NCBI RefSeq assembly: GCF_002002725.1
Contig: NZ_MUNW01000061.1
Span: 62,001-126,000, forward strand
Direction of reading: 5' to 3'
Source: Sinorhizobium sp. A49
Lineage (GTDB): Bacteria > Pseudomonadota > Alphaproteobacteria > Rhizobiales > Rhizobiaceae
Length of the DNA: 64,000 bases
Both the position numbers and the translations under genes were made by a program. Under the pieces are notes generated by a model. The model had not been told where the DNA came from. It was given only the letters and a program-made list of their open reading frames with translations, and did not search any database. Below are positions 54,418 through 62,294 of the stretch, one piece after another; position 1 is the stretch's first letter; each line of letters begins with the position of its first letter.

Positions 54418-54443
54418 GGAACATTTCATTTTTCAGACGCGTT
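54418..54443 (+). promoter_or_regulatory. EcfG-type promoter of nepR-ecfG
   Basis: GGAAC (54418-54422), 17 bases, CGTT (54440-54443), 37 bases ahead of the nepR ATG. It is an exact match to the consensus and stands back-to-back with the phyR promoter, 5 bases away. Confidence 0.85.
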
Positions 54444-54480
54444 AAGGCGGTAATGAACACCACAAGGCGACAGATTGACA

Positions 54481-54675
54481 ATGAAGTATAAAACAGGGGC
54501 GGGGCGCACTTCCGGTACGACCTCATGGACCGAAGACCCGAACGCGCAGATCGCAGCCAAGCTGAAGGCGCTCTATCAGTCCGTTCAGGAAGAAGCGATA
54601 CCGTCGCGCTTTCTCGATCTTCTGGAGAAACTCGATGCGGCCGAGCAGCAGTCGGTTCTGCAGGGTAGGGAGTGA
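54481..54675 (+). CDS. nepR: Anti-sigma factor NepR
   Basis: A 64-aa anti-sigma factor that holds EcfG inactive. The conserved helices read IAAKLKALYQSVQEEAIPSR and FLDLLEKLDAAE; they bind either EcfG or PhyR. ATG 54481 follows a TTG at 54475 by six bases; the ATG is preferred. The stop overlaps the GTG of ecfG (GTGA), so both are translated together. S. meliloti name RsiA1. Confidence 0.94.
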   Translation: MKYKTGAGRTSGTTSWTEDPNAQIAAKLKALYQSVQEEAIPSRFLDLLEKLDAAEQQSVLQGRE

Positions 54676-55238
54676 GCGCCAGAATGTCGTCGGAAAAGAA
54701 TGATTTCAAGCGAGAGATGCTCGCCGCCTTGCCGAGCCTGCGCGCCTTTGCCATGTCCCTCATCGGTCGCCATGACCGGGCGGACGATCTTGTCCAGGAT
54801 ACGATCATGAAAGCCTGGGCCAAGCAGGATCACTTCCAGATGGGCACGAATATGAAGGCTTGGCTGTTCACCATCCTGCGCAACGAGCTTTACAGCCAGA
54901 TGCGCAAGCGCGGACGCGAGGTCCAGGACAGCGACGGCCACTTCACCGAATCTCTCGCCCACCATCCGGAACAATACGGTTCGCTCGACCTGCAGGATTT
55001 CCGCCGGGCACTCGAGACGCTGCCTCCGGATCAGCGCGAAGCGATCATTCTCGTCGGAGCGTCGGGTTTCTCGTACGAGGAAGCGGCGACGATCTGCGGT
55101 TGTGCGCTCGGCACGATCAAGAGCCGGGTCAATCGCGCCCGCCAGCGCCTTCAGGATATCCTCCAGGTTCAGGGCGAAAACGATTACGGTCCGGACGAAA
55201 CGTCCGCTCCCATTACCTCTCGGGCATTCGTTTCCTGA
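54672..55238 (+). CDS. ecfG: General stress sigma factor EcfG (RpoE2-like)
   Basis: ECF sigma factor of the ECF15 group, 188 aa. Region 2 includes RADDLVQDTIMKAWAKQDHF and region 4 LPPDQREAIILVGASGFSYE with EAATICGCALGTIKSRVNRA. Controls the general stress regulon through GGAAC-CGTT promoters, two of which lie immediately upstream. The GTG at 54672 overlaps the nepR stop; ATG 54684 is an alternative. In S. meliloti this is RpoE2. Confidence 0.94.
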   Translation: MSARMSSEKNDFKREMLAALPSLRAFAMSLIGRHDRADDLVQDTIMKAWAKQDHFQMGTNMKAWLFTILRNELYSQMRKRGREVQDSDGHFTESLAHHPEQYGSLDLQDFRRALETLPPDQREAIILVGASGFSYEEAATICGCALGTIKSRVNRARQRLQDILQVQGENDYGPDETSAPITSRAFVS

Positions 55239-55253
55239 TTCGAAAGCTTTTTT

Positions 55254-55303
55254 GGCCGCCAGAGCGTTGCAAATCGAGAGCAGCCCTGCTTTCACTGGCG
55301 GCC
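55254..55303. repeat. Inverted repeat between ecfG and the HWE kinase gene
   Basis: GGCCGCCAG and CTGGCGGCC, 9-bp perfect arms separated by 32 bases, begin 15 bases after the ecfG stop next to a six-T run. It could end part of the ecfG transcripts, in either direction, before the kinase gene. Confidence 0.45.
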
Positions 55304-55384
55304 AGAATGCCTCCGCATAGGAGCGCCGTGCGTCAATGGCAATTGGCGCCGGTGGCCGAGGCGGCAGTTTGGAGTTGGGGCCGG

Positions 55385-56893
55385 ATGCGCGAAGAACGAG
55401 AAGAAAACACTGCCTCGCCGGAGACATTGCTGCTCGACGCGCCCGAGCGCTTACGTGTGCTGCACGCGACAGTGCCGGATATGGCCGTCCCCGATACGGA
55501 TTTCGACGGCATTACCGAAATCGCTGCCCGCGTCTTCGATGCGCCGATCGCACTCGTCAGCCTGCTCGACCGCGAGTGGCAATGGTTCAAATCTGCTGTC
55601 GGCACGTCGGAACCGCGGGCGTCATCGGAAGATTCGTTCTGCGTACACGCGGCAGCGGATGCCGCAGGTGCGGGCCTCGTCGTTCTCGACGCTTCAGCCG
55701 ATCTGCGGTTCCGCAGTCGACCGCTCGTCGCCGGTGCGCCGTTCCTGCGCTTTTACGCCGGCGCGCCGATCGTCCTCGATGGCCAGCCGGTCGGCACGGT
55801 CTGCGTGCTGGACGTTGCCGCGCGCAGCGAGATTGCACCGCATCTTATGGAACAGTTGCGCCGGCTTGCCGGCCTTGCCGCTGCCCTGTTCAAGCTTAAG
55901 GACGAAGCACGTCGTCGTGCCATCAAGGAGGCCGCGCTTTCCCGCGAGGAACAGCGCCACGCGATGGCGCTGGAGGCGGCCAATATCGGCAGCTGGCTCT
56001 GGGACGTCCGCTCCGGCGTGATCGCCGGTAACAGCGCCTTGATGCGCATGTTCGGATTGCCCGCCGATCGTTCGTTCGGCGCACGAGAAGTGTTCGGTGC
56101 CATCCATCCCGACGACCGCGGCGCGACCTTTGCCAAACTTCGCCAGGCGATGAAGGCGGATGAGGAATATGACGGCATGTTCCGGGTCGGCGACACCGGG
56201 CGCTGGTTGCTCGGACGCGGGCGGGTGCATGAACGGGATGCCAAGGGAAATCCGCTGACCTTCATCGGCGTCACCATCGATGTCACCGACCAGCAGATGT
56301 CGGTCCAGCGGACAAGGTTGCTGCTCAAGGAACTCAATCACCGGGTCAAGAATACGCTGGCAATGCTGCAGTCGCTCGCCCGCCAGACGCTGCGCCAGAC
56401 CAGCGATCCTGCCGAATTCATGACCGCCTTTGCCGGGCGGCTTCAGGCGATCTCCGAGGCGCATGGGCTGCTATCGGATCACGAGTGGGGCACGATCCGG
56501 CTCGCGGACCTGATCTCCAAGCAATTGATGCCGCATGTCAGCGTCTATGCGGACCAGATCGAACTGCACAAGGACGAAGTGCTGCTCGGCCCCGACCAGG
56601 CGGTCGGCCTCGGACTGGTGCTGCACGAACTTGCGACTAACGCGGTGAAGTATGGCTCCCTGTCGGTGCCGAACGGCAAGGTGGTGCTGACCGCGCGCAA
56701 TGTCGTGGAAGAAGGCGAGGCAGTGCTGCATCTGACCTGGACCGAGGTCGGCGGCCCGCCGGTTCGCGAACCGAAACGCCGAGGCTTCGGCTCCATTCTG
56801 ATAGAGCGCAGCCTCGACAAGGTTCTCGGCAGTTCGGTGAAGGTCGAATACATGGCGGCCGGCGTCACCGCCCTGATCCGCCTGCCGCTTTAG
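55385..56893 (+). CDS. GAF-PAS-HWE sensor histidine kinase next to the stress module
   Basis: A soluble 502-aa kinase. Residues 28-170 form a GAF domain (SLLDREWQWFKSAVG, then EDSFCVHA). Residues 195-305 form a PAS domain with PAC (SWLWDVRSG, IHPDDRGATF, FIGVTIDVTDQQ). The HWE kinase part has phospho-acceptor His319 (LLKELNHRVKNTLAML), the N-box LVLHELATNAVKYGSLS and LTWTEVGGPPV carrying the W-x-E. HWE and HisKA_2 kinases commonly phosphorylate PhyR, so it is a candidate PhyR kinase (inference from family and position). No membrane helix, so a cytosolic signal is likely. An in-frame ATG at 55307 could add 26 residues. Confidence 0.88.
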   Translation: MREEREENTASPETLLLDAPERLRVLHATVPDMAVPDTDFDGITEIAARVFDAPIALVSLLDREWQWFKSAVGTSEPRASSEDSFCVHAAADAAGAGLVVLDASADLRFRSRPLVAGAPFLRFYAGAPIVLDGQPVGTVCVLDVAARSEIAPHLMEQLRRLAGLAAALFKLKDEARRRAIKEAALSREEQRHAMALEAANIGSWLWDVRSGVIAGNSALMRMFGLPADRSFGAREVFGAIHPDDRGATFAKLRQAMKADEEYDGMFRVGDTGRWLLGRGRVHERDAKGNPLTFIGVTIDVTDQQMSVQRTRLLLKELNHRVKNTLAMLQSLARQTLRQTSDPAEFMTAFAGRLQAISEAHGLLSDHEWGTIRLADLISKQLMPHVSVYADQIELHKDEVLLGPDQAVGLGLVLHELATNAVKYGSLSVPNGKVVLTARNVVEEGEAVLHLTWTEVGGPPVREPKRRGFGSILIERSLDKVLGSSVKVEYMAAGVTALIRLPL

Positions 56894-56904
56894 CCGGTTG
56901 CCGT

Positions 56905-57336
56905 TCAAGCATCCCGGTTCGGCCGACGCCTCTTGCCCGTGCCGAGCAAGGCGCCGATAGCCAGGGCCGTGCCGACAGCAATGAGTGGCTGCTTGCGCAG
57001 AATGGTGGTTGCGGCCAGCATCGTCAGGTTGGTTCGCATCATCGACCGACGACGGCGCTCTTCCGCCAGCTTTCTGTCGCGCCCCTGCAGGGCAATCATC
57101 ACGATAATCAGGATGAGGGCGGTCAAGATGAGAGCGGCGGCGATCGACGCGGCTGCGATCACGGGCGAATAGGTGGCGCTGAGATAGAGCGCGATGGCAA
57201 TCAGCGCGAAAATGTAAGCCGTGACAAGCAGCACGGCGACGACGGCGCAGAGCGCGGCGTTGCGCTTGAAACGGGATGCGGTGGCGCCGATGTCGGCGGC
57301 CAGCAAGGCGGACAGGGCAGCCCCAAGTGGACCCAT
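56905..57336 (-). CDS. Small membrane protein, phage-holin-superfamily-III/YqjE-like
   Basis: A 143-aa protein with two central hydrophobic helices (about residues 28-50 and 58-82) and a third C-terminal one (near 118-133), separated by a basic segment (RDRKLAEERRRRSMM). It resembles the YqjE-type 'holin superfamily III' proteins, which are not phage genes here. It pairs with the YqjD/DUF883-like gene upstream, as yqjD-yqjE do in enterobacteria. Role unknown, often linked to stationary-phase or stress physiology. Confidence 0.72.
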   Translation of the reverse strand: MGPLGAALSALLAADIGATASRFKRNAALCAVVAVLLVTAYIFALIAIALYLSATYSPVIAAASIAAALILTALILIIVMIALQGRDRKLAEERRRRSMMRTNLTMLAATTILRKQPLIAVGTALAIGALLGTGKRRRPNRDA

Positions 57337-57366
57337 GCGCTTCTACTCCTGAAAAGACGTCAAAAC

Positions 57367-57394
57367 GGGTGGGACGCTTGTGGCGTGCCCACCC
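57367..57394 (-). terminator. Hairpin between the two YqjD/YqjE-like genes
   Basis: GGGTGGG-ACGC and GCGT-G-CCCACCC form an 11-bp stem with a TTGTG loop, 26 bases after the DUF883-like stop on the minus strand and followed there by GTTTTGACG. It may be a partial terminator. Confidence 0.55.
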
Positions 57395-57419
57395 TGTTCC
57401 GTAGTGGCCTAACGCTCGC

Positions 57420-57788
57420 CTAGCGCCGCAGAAGTGCAGCGGCGATCAGGCCGATCAGCGCCGCAGTGCCAAGCGTTGCGAAGGGGTGCTCGCGGACCGC
57501 ATTGCGCAGCTGTTTTTCCGTGCCGGCGTATCGGCTACGCAGATCGCCCAGCAATTCCTCGCCGGTTGCAAGCAGATCCTGAAGGCCGGCTTCGGCCTGT
57601 TCGCGCGCATCGTGCGCCTTACTGCGCGCATGTTTCGACGCATCGGCGCCGCGATCGCCAAGCAGTGCGACCAGCGCTGCCATGTCGCCACGCAGTTCGT
57701 TGAGCTGGTCTTCGATGGAAATGTCAGTGAGCGCGCCGTTGCGCTTGCTCGACCGTGAACTGGAACCTGAGAAGAGGCCTGAAGCCAT
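57420..57788 (-). CDS. DUF883/YqjD-ElaB-like membrane-anchored protein
   Basis: A 122-aa protein with a long amphipathic helical region (EDQLNELRGDMAALVALLGD onward, rich in Ala/Glu/Arg) and a C-terminal anchor HPFATLGTAALIGLIAAALLRR, the YqjD/ElaB arrangement. E. coli YqjD is an inner-membrane protein that binds ribosomes in stationary phase; the same role here is only inferred. The start is ATG 57788 with AGGAGA upstream. No EcfG promoter was found above it. The gap 57789-57954 shows nothing recognisable. Confidence 0.8.
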   Translation of the reverse strand: MASGLFSGSSSRSSKRNGALTDISIEDQLNELRGDMAALVALLGDRGADASKHARSKAHDAREQAEAGLQDLLATGEELLGDLRSRYAGTEKQLRNAVREHPFATLGTAALIGLIAAALLRR

Positions 57789-57954
57789 GATTGGTCTCCT
57801 TTTCGCTACAACGCCGGCCAAGGTCGACCGGCGTGATCCGCTTGAGCCGGCATGACGCGTTCATCGCCACGGCCGGCTCTTCAGGGAGAACAACGCACGA
57901 GTGCGCAAATTGTTTCGATAAATCTTGAAGTTGGCGCGATTTGCGGCGCGGCGG

Positions 57955-58746
57955 CTAGAGCGTCGCCGTCTGCGGCAACACGAAGGGCACGCCGGCGGCC
58001 GGCATGGCGCTGACCTGCATGCGGCAACCGAACACCGCCTCCATCGTCTCGTCGGTCAACACATCGCCTGGCGCGCCGCTTGCCCGGATAACGCCCGACT
58101 TCATCATGATCATCCGGTCGGCGAACATTGCCGTCAGGTTGAGGTCGTGCATGACCGCGATGACGCCGCCGCCGCGCCCGCAGAATTTGCGCGCCAGCTG
58201 CATGATGGTCAGCTGGTGGCGGATATCGAGGCTTGAGACCGGCTCGTCGAGCAGAAGGTAGCGCGGCTCGCCATCGGCGACCGGGTCGGAAATCTGGCAG
58301 AGGACGCGCGCAAGCTGCACGCGCTGCTGCTCGCCGCCCGAAAGCTCCTGATAAAAGCGGCCGGCAAAGCCGCCAAGATCGACAGCTTCGAGCGCGTCGG
58401 CGGCGATGCGGTCATTGGCCTTTGCATCTGATGTCGCGCCTGCGGTCAGGCCCAGACGCACCACTTCGCGCACCGTGAAGGGAAACGAAATCACGGTCGA
58501 CTGCGGCAGCACGCCGCGTTTGAGCGCGAGTTCCCAGGGTTTGAGGCCCTTGAGATTGCGGCCGTTGATGCTGACCGACCCGCTTTCCGGCGGCAGTTCG
58601 CCGGAGATCGCCTTCAGTGTCGTCGTCTTGCCGCAGCCGTTCGGCCCGACGATTGCGGTGAGCGCCCCCGGCGCTGCCTCAAGCGAAATGCCGTGAATGA
58701 CTTGGCGGCCGCCCAATCGGACGGAAAGGTTGGATACGTTGATCAT
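57955..58746 (-). CDS. hmuV: Heme ABC transporter ATP-binding protein HmuV
   Basis: ATPase of the heme importer, 263 aa. Walker A GPNGCGKTTTLKA, signature LSGGEQQRVQLARVL, Walker B YLLLDEPVSSLDIRH, H-loop AVMHDLNLTAMFADR. It is the last gene of hmuP-S-T-U-V on the minus strand, 9 bases after hmuU. Confidence 0.94.
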   Translation of the reverse strand: MINVSNLSVRLGGRQVIHGISLEAAPGALTAIVGPNGCGKTTTLKAISGELPPESGSVSINGRNLKGLKPWELALKRGVLPQSTVISFPFTVREVVRLGLTAGATSDAKANDRIAADALEAVDLGGFAGRFYQELSGGEQQRVQLARVLCQISDPVADGEPRYLLLDEPVSSLDIRHQLTIMQLARKFCGRGGGVIAVMHDLNLTAMFADRMIMMKSGVIRASGAPGDVLTDETMEAVFGCRMQVSAMPAAGVPFVLPQTATL

Positions 58747-58755
58747 GGTTTCGTC

Positions 58756-59880
58756 TCACAGCCCCATGGTCGTGCGACCGCGCAGCAGGATCCACAGGAA
58801 GAACGGCGCACCGATGAAGGCGGTGACGATGCCGATCGGCAGTTCCGCGGGCGAGGCGATGGTGCGGGCGATCATGTCGGCCAGGATCAGCAAGGTTCCG
58901 CCCAGGAGCGCCGATGCCGGCACGAGATAGCGGTGATCCGGCCCGATGACCAGGCGCAGGAGATGCGGCACGACGATGCCGACGAAGCCGATGCCACCGC
59001 TGACCGCAACCGACGCACCCGTTGCCGCGGCGACGCTGACGATGGCGATGTTCTTCATGCGCTGCACCGGGATGCCCATATGGAAGGCGGCCGCTTCGCC
59101 GAGCGTAATGGCGTTGAGGCCGCGCGCCAGGAAGGGCGTGACGGCGAGCGACAGCAGGATGATGGGCGCAGCGGCAGCAATCTTCGTCCAGTTGGCGCCG
59201 GCAAGCGAGCCGAGACCCCAGAATGTAACATCGCGCAGTTGCTTGTCATCGGCCATGAAGATCAGCACGCCGGTGAAGGCGCCGGTGAGCGCGCCGAGCG
59301 CAATACCGGCGAGAAGCAGCGTCGCAACCGATGTCTGGCCGCCGCGTGTGGCAATCCGGTAAAGCAGGAGCGTGGTTACAAGGCCGCCGATGAAGGCAGC
59401 GACCGGCAAGGCGTAAAAGCCGAAGAGCGCAAACAATGGCCCAAAGACTGCCGAACCGAGCACGATCAAAAGAACGGCGCCGAGGCTCGCGCCGGAGGAA
59501 ACGCCGACGAGGCCCGGATCGGCCAGCGGGTTGCGGAAAAGACCCTGCATGACGACGCCGGAGACGGCGAGCGACGCACCGACGAGCATGCCGAGCACGG
59601 CGCGCGGCAGCCGGATGTCGAGAATGATGATGCGGTCGCGAACACTCAGGATCTGGTCCGCATCGCTCGCGCCCAGAAGCCAGCGCACGACGTTCGACAG
59701 CGACGCGTCGGCGGCACCTGTCATGATCGAACCGACGAAGGTGGCTGCCGCGAAAACGATGAGCAGCGCGATGACGACGCGCGCCAGCCGCGCGCGATTG
59801 CCGGACCGCCATTCGGCCCGAATATCGGCAGTAAGGGCGGTCAGGCGCATGCCGCGGTTCAATGCCTCACTGCGAGGCAT
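58756..59880 (-). CDS. hmuU: Heme ABC transporter permease HmuU
   Basis: FecCD/BtuC-type permease of 374 aa with about ten helices; family segments include DIRLPRAVLGMLVGASLAVSG, GLVGVSSGASLGAV and GGIGFVGIVVPHLLRLVIGPDH. ATG 59880 is preferred because GAAAGAAGG lies upstream; it overlaps the hmuT stop by 14 bases. Longer frames reach 59943. Confidence 0.93.
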   Translation of the reverse strand: MPRSEALNRGMRLTALTADIRAEWRSGNRARLARVVIALLIVFAAATFVGSIMTGAADASLSNVVRWLLGASDADQILSVRDRIIILDIRLPRAVLGMLVGASLAVSGVVMQGLFRNPLADPGLVGVSSGASLGAVLLIVLGSAVFGPLFALFGFYALPVAAFIGGLVTTLLLYRIATRGGQTSVATLLLAGIALGALTGAFTGVLIFMADDKQLRDVTFWGLGSLAGANWTKIAAAAPIILLSLAVTPFLARGLNAITLGEAAAFHMGIPVQRMKNIAIVSVAAATGASVAVSGGIGFVGIVVPHLLRLVIGPDHRYLVPASALLGGTLLILADMIARTIASPAELPIGIVTAFIGAPFFLWILLRGRTTMGL

Positions 59881-60817
59881 TGGCCTTCTTTCCGTAGATT
59901 GCGGCATTGAGTTCGCGAATGGCGCTTGCCGTGCGCGGGCCAAAGCCGAGCAGGTGCAGGCCGTCCATGCGGATCAGCGCCTGGGTCTTGGCGGCAGGTG
60001 TCAAGCTCAGCGACGGCAAGGCGAAAAGCTCGGCCGCTTTGGCGCTGTGTTCGCCGCCGCGATCCATCATCAGGATGACGTCGGGCTTGGCTTCGATGAT
60101 CGCCTCGTCGGTGAGGGCCTTGTAGCCGGGGAACTGGCCGGCGGCGTTGATCGCGCCGGAAAGCTCGATGATGCCGTTGGCGGCGGTGCCGGTGCCGGAA
60201 GCCTGTATCTTGCCACCCTGGGTGCTCAGGATAAAAAGAACGCGCTTGCGCTCGCTTTCCGCGCGCTTGGCGCCATCGGCGACCGCTGCGTCAAGATCGG
60301 CTTCCACCGACTTCGCCAGTGCATCGGCCTTGTCGGGCACATTGAGGAAAGCGCCGACCGAGCGGATCTTTGCCGGGATGCTGTCCTTGTCGAAGGTCTC
60401 CGGAACGCTGGTAAAGGCGATGTTGGCATCCTTCAGGATGGCAAGCGCCTCCGGAGGGCCGCTGCCTTCGACGGCGACGATCGCGGTCGGATTGACCGCG
60501 ATGATGCCTTCAGGCGCGAGCGCGCGCATGTAGCCGACGTCGGGCAGCTTGTTTGCCGCTTCCGGGTAGGTGCTGGTCGAGTCGCGGCCTACCAGTCGGC
60601 CTTCCTCGCCAAGTGCGTAGATGATCTCGGTGATCGCGCCGCCGACCGAAACGACGCGCGAGACGTCCGGCTTCTCGATGCTTTCTGCCATGGCCGGGCG
60701 GATAAACGACGGCGCCCCCGGCGCCACGGCGGGCAGCAGGAAAGGAGCCGATACCGCAAAGGCGGCCAAAGCCAGCTCCCAGCGGCGAAGGCGGCGGAAG
60801 TCGAGACCCTTGATCAT
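59867..60817 (-). CDS. hmuT: Heme-binding periplasmic protein HmuT
   Basis: Substrate-binding protein (316 aa, BtuF-like class III fold) with an N-terminal signal/anchor region (WELALAAFAVSAPFLLPAVA) ending near AMA-ES. The mature part has VVSVGGAITEIIYALGEEGRL, Tyr-containing DSTSTYPEAANKLPDVGYM (candidate heme-ligand region) and C-terminal GFGPRTASAIRELN. The start is ATG 60817. It delivers heme from TonB-dependent receptors to HmuUV. Confidence 0.93.
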   Translation of the reverse strand: MIKGLDFRRLRRWELALAAFAVSAPFLLPAVAPGAPSFIRPAMAESIEKPDVSRVVSVGGAITEIIYALGEEGRLVGRDSTSTYPEAANKLPDVGYMRALAPEGIIAVNPTAIVAVEGSGPPEALAILKDANIAFTSVPETFDKDSIPAKIRSVGAFLNVPDKADALAKSVEADLDAAVADGAKRAESERKRVLFILSTQGGKIQASGTGTAANGIIELSGAINAAGQFPGYKALTDEAIIEAKPDVILMMDRGGEHSAKAAELFALPSLSLTPAAKTQALIRMDGLHLLGFGPRTASAIRELNAAIYGKKANASQ

Positions 60818-60828
60818 CACGCTGTCCT

Positions 60829-61896
60829 TTAAGCTGCGACGGTGGTGTCGAGGCGTGCGAGGCCCTCGGCGATGTCGCGCCACTCGGGGCGCTCGGCAAA
60901 CCCTTCCTTACGCTTGCCGAAGAACTGGATGATCATCTCACCCTTGGCGTCCAGCGCCTCGATCGAGGTGACATGCCCATCGGCGGTCGGCTTGCGTACG
61001 GCCCAAAGCTCGGCGATGTGGTCGGTGCGCAGGTGAAGGTGGAAGGTCGGATCCATGACGTTGAGCCACGGGCCCATCGGGGCGATCTTGGCGATCGGGC
61101 CAGAATGGATCTGGATCATGCCACGGTTTCCGACGAAGCACATGATCGGCAGTTCGATCTCGGCGCCGGCGCGCATCATCGTCTCGACGCTCGACGGGTC
61201 GAGGCGCCAGGCGAAATCGTCGCCGATATGCTGCAGCGCCTGGCGGCGGCCGATCTTCAGCTTGCGCAAGAGGCCGTGGAACTGATGCGTGTCGGTCATC
61301 TTGGCCCAGCGGTCGCGCAGCTCGGTCACGTCGACGACGTTTTCCGGCTTGTCGTCGGCAGCCGGTGTGCTGGCGTCGGCAACAAAGGTCTGCGCCTGGT
61401 CGTCGAGGCGGAAATCTTCGACGATCTTGTCATAGGCGGCGACATTGGAGGCCGGGCGCAGGTGCAGCTTGTGCACGGCGTTGCCCCATTTGTCGAAGAA
61501 CTGCAGGCTCTTGCGGGCTTCGCCGCTGTCGTCGGTCTTGGTCACGGCGAAGGCATGCGCCCAGGCGCTCGGGAAGACGCGCAGGTCGATCTGCTCGCCG
61601 AGCACGATGCTGGCCATTTCGCCGGTGGTGATCTTTTCGTAGACGCCGATCTTCTCGTGGACGGCGCTCTCGTTGCGGGTCAAGGCCATGACTTCGCCCA
61701 GCTCCTCGGCGTGCAGCAGGAAGCGGTTGGCGTCCGCGTCGATGCGCACGGCGGTCAAACCACATTCGGCGGCGACAAGCGCTGCTTCCGAAACGCCAAG
61801 CTGAGCTGCGATATCGCGCTCGCGCATTTTCGGGTTCTCGGCGCGGTAGGCGCGGATTTCGGACGGGGTGGGACGGAGGCTCTCGGTCATTGTCAT
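60829..61896 (-). CDS. hmuS: Hemin-degrading/transfer protein HmuS
   Basis: Cytoplasmic heme-handling protein (up to 355 aa) of the HemS/ChuS/HmuS family with two tandem repeats, here beginning around residues 30-170 and 200-345. Conserved segments include GEVMALTRNESAVHEKIGVY and PIMCFVGNRGMIQIHSGPI with the His used for heme binding in relatives. ATG 61896 is the outer start; ATG 61890 has better spacing from AGG. It lies four bases from the hmuP stop. Confidence 0.93.
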   Translation of the reverse strand: MTMTESLRPTPSEIRAYRAENPKMRERDIAAQLGVSEAALVAAECGLTAVRIDADANRFLLHAEELGEVMALTRNESAVHEKIGVYEKITTGEMASIVLGEQIDLRVFPSAWAHAFAVTKTDDSGEARKSLQFFDKWGNAVHKLHLRPASNVAAYDKIVEDFRLDDQAQTFVADASTPAADDKPENVVDVTELRDRWAKMTDTHQFHGLLRKLKIGRRQALQHIGDDFAWRLDPSSVETMMRAGAEIELPIMCFVGNRGMIQIHSGPIAKIAPMGPWLNVMDPTFHLHLRTDHIAELWAVRKPTADGHVTSIEALDAKGEMIIQFFGKRKEGFAERPEWRDIAEGLARLDTTVAA

Positions 61897-61900
61897 TCGC

Positions 61901-62128
61901 CTATTTGTTCAGGATCAGTTTGCCTTGGCGGGTGATCTTCATGCGGTAGATCGCCCCGTCGTGAGAAATGAGGATCTCGTTTTCGCCGCGAAACAGGTCG
62001 CGGCTTTCGACGACCCGCTGGGCACGCGGCACGGATACCGCAGGTTGCGAAAGTCGCGCATAATCGGTGTCGTCAGCTGCCACGGTTCGGTCGTCTCTAG
62101 ATGGCGGGTCGCGGGTTTTTTCCCGCAT
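61901..62128 (-). CDS. hmuP: Hemin uptake regulatory protein HmuP
   Basis: A 75-aa protein with the conserved HmuP C-terminal core LFRGENEILISHDGAIYRMK and ITRQGKLILNK. HmuP is needed for expression of heme-uptake genes in rhizobia (established for Bradyrhizobium and Sinorhizobium). ATG 62128 is chosen; a GTG at 62140 would add four residues. A GCGGG/CCCGC hairpin with six-base loop (62111-62126) starts at the initiation codon. A RirA-like box lies 29 bases upstream. First gene of hmuPSTUV. Confidence 0.9.
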   Translation of the reverse strand: MREKTRDPPSRDDRTVAADDTDYARLSQPAVSVPRAQRVVESRDLFRGENEILISHDGAIYRMKITRQGKLILNK

Positions 62129-62156
62129 TTCCTGCCGCACAATTCGTTTACTATCT

Positions 62157-62171
62157 TGACTTCATTACTCA
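62157..62171. promoter_or_regulatory. RirA/IRO-like box upstream of hmuP
   Basis: TGACTTCATTACTCA fits the TGA-N9-TCA iron-responsive motif of rhizobial RirA-regulated promoters. It lies in the divergent hmuP/secreted-protein gap. The motif has only six fixed bases, so chance occurrence is possible, but the location is right. Confidence 0.55.
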
Positions 62172-62294
62172 TATTTCTTTATGGACGCAATACCGGATCG
62201 CCACACTCAACTTAGATGCTCCGCGCTTGTGGACAGATGGCGACGACTTCAACGCTCCTTAAGGTTCGGAGCGCCGATCGCGAGTGGTATTAGA

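Noticed and set aside
56905-57336. Phage holin, hence prophage remnant
   Set aside because: The similarity is to the YqjE-type holin superfamily III, paired with a YqjD-like gene. No other phage gene, integrase or attachment site is nearby.
57364-57400. EcfG promoter in front of the YqjE-like gene
   Set aside because: GGAAC occurs on the minus strand at 57400-57396, but the nearest CGTT is 28 bases away, outside the 16-17 base spacing.
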